A stretch of DNA of 10,673 nucleotides from an uncultured Planctomycetaceae bacterium (GTDB lineage Bacteria; Planctomycetota; Planctomycetia; Planctomycetales; Planctomycetaceae). Shown here piece after piece: positions 7,102 through 10,673 of the stretch; position 1 is the stretch's first letter; each line of letters starts with the position of its first letter. The stretch covers positions 1-10,673 of the forward strand of contig CAIJTL010000719.1 in NCBI GenBank assembly GCA_903823545.1. The letters are read 5' to 3'. The notes beneath the pieces are model-generated. The model searched no databases, was not told where the DNA came from, and was given only the letters and a program-made list of their open reading frames with translations. The translations under genes and the position numbers were made by a program.

Positions 7102-7353
7102 GATGTTCGCTCACGTGACTTGCCGCCAAAGTAATCCGTTCTGCGGCGGTCGGATTCTAGTGGTCACTTTGGGGAGGTCAAACCCCGCACGAAAAGTTGA
7201 ACGATTCGCTCAAGAATGTTCGGAACGGAAATTTGATTGGCGAACTTTTAGACATTCCAGATCGCTGTCACCGTCGCTCGGTTGATCACGAACGCTATCA
7301 TCCCGCAGCTCGCTCGATACTCCCGCTCAACAGGCATCACATAGGTTTGCTTC
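7102..7353. other. Divergent intergenic region between mcsA and trpE
   Basis: This 252-nt stretch contains the mcsA promoter near its left end. For trpE on the plus strand I find no convincing -35/-10 pair. There is no short leader peptide with tandem Trp codons, so classical trp attenuation is not supported. No RNA gene is recognised. Confidence 0.5.
7154..7181 (-). promoter_or_regulatory. Sigma70-type promoter of mcsA
   Basis: On the minus strand TTGACC (7181-7176) and TAGAAT (7159-7154) are separated by 16 nt and match the -35 and -10 consensus at 5 of 6 bases each. Transcription would start near 7147, giving a leader of about 46 nt before the mcsA ATG. A GGGG/CCCC stem (7171-7186) overlaps the -35. 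The match is by eye; no CtsR-like direct heptad repeats are seen around it. Confidence 0.6.
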
Positions 7354-8859
7354 ATGATCCGTCATCGTCCTGATTTTGACACCTTTTGCCGCATGGCCGA
7401 ACAAGGTGACTTGGTACCGGTCTATCGGCAACTAGTCGCTGACACGCTGACTCCGGTGACAGCGTTTGGCAAATTGCAGTCGGGCGCGTGTGCATTTCTT
7501 TTTGAAAGCGTTGTCGGTGGAGAGAAAATCGGCCGCTACAGCTTTGTGGGGACAGACCCATTTTTGCGATTTGACGCCTTTGATCACGAAGTGCGAATCT
7601 CGTCGTGCGATGCCGATGGTAAGTTTGGCCCAGAGTCTGTTCGCACGGTGGCCGATCCACTCAAAGAGTTGGAAACATTGATCGCTGGCTATCGAGCGGC
7701 ACCGCATCCGAAGCTTCCGCGATTTTGCGGTGGAGCGGTTGGGTATACCGGCTACGATATTGTCCGCTACGCCGAACGGTTGCCAAATGCTCCGCACGAC
7801 GACCGGAAACTCCCGGACATGTCGTTTGCGTTCTACGACCGCATGGTCATCTTCGACCACGCGCAAAAGACAATTCTCGTGGTCGCGCACGCCAGAACAA
7901 AGGGGGCTGATCTGCGTCGGGCATATGACGCGGCGTGTCGCCGAGTCGATGAAACTTGTCAACAATTGCAGCAAGTAACCGTCGAACTACCGCTCACGGA
8001 CATCGATCTCACGGGTGATCCGCAAGTCGCTTACACCGCGAACTTCACCCAGCCGGAATTTGAGTCTGCCGTTCGCAAGTGCAAAGAATACATCGCGGCG
8101 GGAGACATCTTTCAGGTCGTCATCAGCCAGCGTTTGCAGTTGGAAACGAAAGCATCGGCATTTGACATCTACCGTGCGCTGCGAGTTGTGAATCCGAGTC
8201 CCTTCATGTTCTTGCTGAAGACTCCGCACACGACACTCGTCGGCAGTTCGCCTGAAATCATGGTACGAGTCGTCGACGGAGAAGTGACAATCCGACCACT
8301 GGCCGGAACTCGCAAACGCGGCGAAACCGAAGACGACGATCGCCGACTTTCCGAGGAATTACTGGCCGATCCTAAAGAGCGTGCCGAGCACGTCATGTTG
8401 GTTGACCTCGCCCGCAACGATGTCGGTCGAGTCGCCCAGTACCGAAGTGTTCGCCTCAGCGATGTCATGGTCGTCGAGAAATACAGCCACGTAATGCACA
8501 TCACATCGAACGTGCAGGGACAACTTAACCCTGGACTGACTGCCCTTGACGCTTTACGAGCAGGATTACCCGCCGGCACAGTCTCCGGCGCGCCTAAAGT
8601 TCGAGCCATGGAGATCATCGACGAAGTCGAGCGAACTCGCCGCGGCCCTTACGCTGGAGCGGTAGGCTACATCGACTTCACCGGCAATATGGATACCTGC
8701 ATCGCACTTCGGACTCTGATTATGCAAGGTCAAACAGCCTACGTCCAAGCTGGTGCCGGAATTGTCATGGATAGTATCCCGGAAAACGAATACCACGAAA
8801 CGCTCAACAAAGCGAAAGGGCTCTTGAAAGCGATCGACGTCGCCGAGAATCAGTTGTGA
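7354..8859 (+). CDS. trpE: Anthranilate synthase component I
   Basis: 501 residues, full length for TrpE. It converts chorismate to anthranilate in the first step of tryptophan synthesis, using ammonia supplied by the glutaminase subunit TrpG. Visible motifs: LFES (49-52) and R61-Y-S-F in the N-terminal region, corresponding to the tryptophan feedback site; [11 protein letters not shown] (250-260); PSPFMF (281-286); SSPE (298-301); [10 protein letters not shown] (314-323); [18 protein letters not shown] (339-356); [20 protein letters not shown] (405-424); and [14 protein letters not shown] (467-480). These chorismate-enzyme residues look intact, and the feedback site suggests inhibition by tryptophan. 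The Thr-Val-Ser-Gly-Ala-Pro-Lys pattern and the LFES element fit TrpE better than isochorismate synthases; PabB is the main alternative. The ATG at 7354 has a weak AGG 8 nt upstream; M14 is a less likely start. No trpG is fused or adjacent in the window. Confidence 0.95.
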   Translation: MIRHRPDFDTFCRMAEQGDLVPVYRQLVADTLTPVTAFGKLQSGACAFLFESVVGGEKIGRYSFVGTDPFLRFDAFDHEVRISSCDADGKFGPESVRTVADPLKELETLIAGYRAAPHPKLPRFCGGAVGYTGYDIVRYAERLPNAPHDDRKLPDMSFAFYDRMVIFDHAQKTILVVAHARTKGADLRRAYDAACRRVDETCQQLQQVTVELPLTDIDLTGDPQVAYTANFTQPEFESAVRKCKEYIAAGDIFQVVISQRLQLETKASAFDIYRALRVVNPSPFMFLLKTPHTTLVGSSPEIMVRVVDGEVTIRPLAGTRKRGETEDDDRRLSEELLADPKERAEHVMLVDLARNDVGRVAQYRSVRLSDVMVVEKYSHVMHITSNVQGQLNPGLTALDALRAGLPAGTVSGAPKVRAMEIIDEVERTRRGPYAGAVGYIDFTGNMDTCIALRTLIMQGQTAYVQAGAGIVMDSIPENEYHETLNKAKGLLKAIDVAENQL

Positions 8860-8954
8860 TTGACAGGCTCGCCGAAGTGAAGCTTCAGGGCCAACGGATT
8901 GCTGTATGGCCGCAGATAAAACTCAACGACCTCGGCCACCGTTCAGTGAATGCC
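8860..8954. other. Gap between the convergent trpE and lipoprotein genes
   Basis: The 95 nt between the two stops hold a TGAAGCTTCA palindrome (about 8878-8887) but no stem with a T-tract. I see no clear bidirectional terminator. Confidence 0.4.
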
Positions 8955-9452
8955 TTATTTCTTTTCGAGTTTGTCGAGTTCAAAATCGAAAGTGTTCGCG
9001 CCAACTTTGAGTTCGCGCACAATTTTGCTTCCGTCCAGGGTATGGAATTGTTCGGGGATTTCCTTTGGCGGCGGAGCCTTTTTAGTTTTCCCCATCATCG
9101 CGTCCTGGTACTCCGCTGTGCCCGGTTTTGCCTGTGGAGGTTCCGGGGGACGAATCATGACTTGATAGCGTCCGGTTGGTAGTCCGACCGACTGGGATGA
9201 TGCTGCTAACGAGTACTTTCCCGATGCGTCAACTTTGCCCGAACCAGTGACCGATTTGTCGATCGAATAGAAGACGACAATGCTATCTGCTGGAATGGGT
9301 TTTCCGTCATAGGTCACGCTGCCGGAAACGGACGCCTGCGGCCCAGTTGGAACCTCTTCTCTCGCACACCCTGATATAAGTAAGAGCACGAAGCAAATCC
9401 CAAAAGTGGATTGATGTTTGCCAAAGATTGTTTTCATAGTCATCAAAATCAT
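8955..9452 (-). CDS. Small lipoprotein with carboxypeptidase-regulatory-like (transthyretin-type) domain
   Basis: 165 residues, or 160 if translation starts at the in-frame ATG at 9437 (MKTIFGKH), which would give a more usual signal peptide. A hydrophobic stretch (17-26) leads into a lipobox LISGC, with Cys29 as the lipidated residue after signal peptidase II cleavage. A beta-sandwich follows: ASVSGSVTYDGKPIP (40-54), GSGKVDASGKYSL (71-83) and LPTGRYQVMIRPP (91-103), the pattern of CarboxypepD_reg-like domains. A Lys/Pro-rich segment and a final beta strand end the protein. Planctomycetes carry many such lipoproteins directly after DUF1559 genes, as here. Expected to sit on the periplasmic face of a membrane; a role in surface or protein-binding function is inference. 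No enzymatic motif. There is no clear Shine-Dalgarno at any of the three clustered ATG codons. Confidence 0.85.
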   Translation of the reverse strand: MILMTMKTIFGKHQSTFGICFVLLLISGCAREEVPTGPQASVSGSVTYDGKPIPADSIVVFYSIDKSVTGSGKVDASGKYSLAASSQSVGLPTGRYQVMIRPPEPPQAKPGTAEYQDAMMGKTKKAPPPKEIPEQFHTLDGSKIVRELKVGANTFDFELDKLEKK

Positions 9453-9493
9453 CAGAAATTAGAAATATAAAGTTGCGTACCGAGCTACAGCAA

Positions 9494-9532
9494 CAACAGG
9501 ACTCGCCCGTATGTGTCGGACAAGTCCTGTTG
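9494..9532 (-). terminator. Hairpin between the DUF1559 gene and the lipoprotein gene
   Basis: Arms 9494-9503 (CAACAGGACT) and 9523-9532 (AGTCCTGTTG) are perfect 10-bp complements. Inside, a 3x3 internal loop precedes a further 3-bp stem (CCG/CGG) with a 7-nt loop. It starts 22 nt after the DUF1559 stop at 9554. No U-run follows, so it may be a partial terminator or an mRNA 3'-end stabiliser that sets different levels for the two genes. Confidence 0.6.
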
Positions 9533-9553
9533 GGCAAAGCCACAAGTGTATTC

Positions 9554-10567
9554 CTACATTTCGCCGAGAGGGGCTCCGTCATCGCGAGTGCAGAGACGCC
9601 GTAGCGTGAGCATATCAACATTGTTGTTAATGAAGCGGATAGTGCCGTCCCCCAGCAACCCGTGAGCACCGCCGGAGTGGGCTGAATTCAAGGGAAGGTT
9701 AATACCAAAGTTATCGCCGATTCCTGGAGTTGTGTTGACGTCGGCGGGATAGTTGGGGGCATATCGGACGGTCATCAAATTGAATTGCCGCTCAAACATA
9801 CATCCAGGGCACGCCTCAATCCGAGTCAGGTTCGGGCTGCCCATGGTGACGCCGTGAATTCCGTTAACTTGTGCGCTCCTTTGCCCACCAAGGGCAATGG
9901 GATTGGTGAAAACGAAGTTCGAGTGCTCACCCACAACGAGGACGTTCGACAAACCATCTTTGAAGGACGCGAGCCTCCTGGCTTCCAACGGACCAAATGC
10001 CCCGCCAGAAGTGATGACGCCTGATGCTTGCATGCCGCCACAACAACCACAGCAATTAGCAGTGCGGCCAGACTGGTTGGTAAAGCCATTGCCGTCGGTT
10101 GCCCCCATAATCCCGAAGTAATGCGGATTCGGAATCTTGATGTCGCCAGCGCGGGATGATTCCAAGGGACTCGATGTGCACCAAACCCAAGCGGGAGCGG
10201 CATTGCCCCAGGCACCGCCGTTTTGATTCCCTTCCGCACTGCCAGTCCAAGCCCAGCCTGGATGTGTTCCGCTGAAGGTCAGCCTCTTGAACAGCGGAGC
10301 AGAGTCAACGAACGGAAGAATTCGGTTGTACCATGACATTCCCCATCCACCGACGTTCGTTGCAATGTTTCCAGGCGGGAGTAGACCAGGCGAGATGTCG
10401 GCGTAGTTGTGTAACGCCAATCCGATCTGTTTCAGATTATTTTTGCATTGGGAACGCCGAGCTGCTTCACGAGCCTGCTGTACGGCAGGCAAAAGTAGGG
10501 CGATTAAGATCGCAATAATGGCAATCACTACCAGTAACTCAATCAGAGTAAAACCTCGACGGCGCAT
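9554..10567 (-). CDS. DUF1559 prepilin-like protein with H-X9-DG C-terminus
   Basis: 337 residues. The N-terminus [17 protein letters not shown] is a type IV prepilin/pseudopilin leader, with expected cleavage after Gly5 and Glu10 as the conserved fifth mature residue. The hydrophobic helix (6-28) runs into the family signature [20 protein letters not shown] (28-47) and LALHNY (50-55). The C-terminus has H297-X9-D307-G308, the prepilin-processing-associated H-X9-DG motif. Planctomycetes encode many DUF1559 paralogs; they are thought to be exported, surface-associated pilin-like proteins, and their exact function is unknown. Unusual here is a cysteine cluster, CCxCC at 172-176, plus CPGC (253-256) and lone Cys at 41, 130 and 326. 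The ATG at 10567 has GGAG 7 nt upstream, which supports this start. The lipoprotein gene follows 101 nt downstream. Confidence 0.93.
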   Translation of the reverse strand: MRRRGFTLIELLVVIAIIAILIALLLPAVQQAREAARRSQCKNNLKQIGLALHNYADISPGLLPPGNIATNVGGWGMSWYNRILPFVDSAPLFKRLTFSGTHPGWAWTGSAEGNQNGGAWGNAAPAWVWCTSSPLESSRAGDIKIPNPHYFGIMGATDGNGFTNQSGRTANCCGCCGGMQASGVITSGGAFGPLEARRLASFKDGLSNVLVVGEHSNFVFTNPIALGGQRSAQVNGIHGVTMGSPNLTRIEACPGCMFERQFNLMTVRYAPNYPADVNTTPGIGDNFGINLPLNSAHSGGAHGLLGDGTIRFINNNVDMLTLRRLCTRDDGAPLGEM

Positions 10568-10574
10568 GAAGAAT

Positions 10575-10578
10575 CTCC
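10575..10578 (-). promoter_or_regulatory. Ribosome binding site of the DUF1559 gene
   Basis: On the minus strand GGAG lies 7 nt before the ATG at 10567. It fixes the start directly ahead of the prepilin leader. Confidence 0.55.
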
Positions 10579-10603
10579 GAAAAAAGTAAAATCACCAAAA
10601 ATA

Positions 10604-10633
10604 AAGTAGTGGGGTGAGAATACTCACCTACTT
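10604..10633 (-). terminator. Terminator-like hairpin upstream of the DUF1559 gene
   Basis: On the minus strand AAGTA-GGTGAG pairs with CTCACC-TACTT around a TATT loop, with a 4-nt bulge (CCAC) on the 3' side. A T-rich run (TATTTTT) follows, as in an intrinsic terminator. It would end a transcript entering from the right. A weak TTGAGT-16-TATTCT promoter-like pair (about 10618-10645) overlaps it, so a role in the DUF1559 leader is also possible. Confidence 0.5.
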
Positions 10634-10640
10634 CCAAAAC

Positions 10641-10673
10641 TCAATTCAAAACGGTGGTGACGACTTCCGACAC
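10641..10673 (-). CDS. Possible 3' end of a gene cut by the right edge
   Basis: On the minus strand a frame entering from the right edge reads VSEVVTTVLN followed by TGA at 10643-10641, just 7 nt before the terminator-like hairpin. Ten open codons are too few to prove coding; the only support is the stop placed directly before a hairpin with a T-rich tail. Confidence 0.22.
   Translation of the reverse strand: MSEVVTTVLN

Noticed and set aside
7187..7353. trp attenuator or leader peptide before trpE
   Set aside because: The only short ATG frame there (near 7217) encodes no Trp codons, and there is no terminator/antiterminator pair with a T-tract.
8856..9182. Plus-strand open frame overlapping the trpE stop, considered as a short downstream gene
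   Set aside because: Most of it is antisense to the lipoprotein gene, it has no ribosome site, and its translation is not similar to TrpG or any family I recognise.
1..10673. CRISPR array, IS element, defence island or prophage
   Set aside because: No regularly spaced direct repeats, transposase, integrase, target-site duplication or toxin/defence domain was seen on either strand.

Overview
The window looks like chromosomal DNA from a Planctomycetota bacterium with moderate G+C. Two features point there. One is a DUF1559 prepilin-like protein with an H-X9-DG C-terminus, followed on the same strand by a small carboxypeptidase-regulatory-like lipoprotein; both families are strongly expanded in that phylum. 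The other is an McsA/McsB arginine-kinase pair with no ctsR or clpC beside it. Genus is not determined. No phage, IS, CRISPR, tRNA or rRNA is visible.

Layout. Positions 1-1679 (minus): the first 559 codons of a Ycf46-type AAA+ ATPase that runs off the left edge. 1795-2919 (minus): an enolase-superfamily (mandelate racemase-like) enzyme. 2945-3010: a long imperfect inverted repeat resembling a paired REP element. 3033-4067 (minus): an unrecognised protein with a central coiled coil. 4069-5436 (minus): a thioredoxin-fold (TlpA/redoxin-like) protein whose redox cysteines are absent. 5485-6552 (minus): mcsB. 6610-7101 (minus): mcsA. A good sigma70-type promoter for mcsA lies at 7154-7181. Divergently, 7354-8859 (plus) encodes trpE. 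Convergent to trpE is the lipoprotein (8955-9452, minus), preceded by the DUF1559 protein (9554-10567, minus). A hairpin separates these two, and a terminator-like hairpin sits before the DUF1559 gene, possibly ending a further gene cut by the right edge.

How the genes may work together. mcsA, mcsB, the cysteine-less thioredoxin-fold gene and the coiled-coil gene are co-oriented with gaps of 57, 48 and 1 nt. A promoter lies ahead of mcsA and the inverted repeat lies after the last gene. They could form one transcript linking protein-arginine phosphorylation (stress protein quality control) to two uncharacterised proteins. This is inferred from layout only. The enolase-like gene has its own Shine-Dalgarno and is separated by the repeat; the AAA+ gene is further separated. 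trpE stands alone, without trpG or other trp genes. Intergenic gaps are all under 300 bases.

The window is mostly ordinary core and lineage-typical genes. The most unusual points are the redox-dead thioredoxin fold next to McsAB, the REP-like paired repeat, the altered second lysine position in the enolase-like enzyme, the Asp-to-Asn change in the presumed McsB phosphoarginine-binding motif, and a cysteine cluster in the prepilin-like protein.
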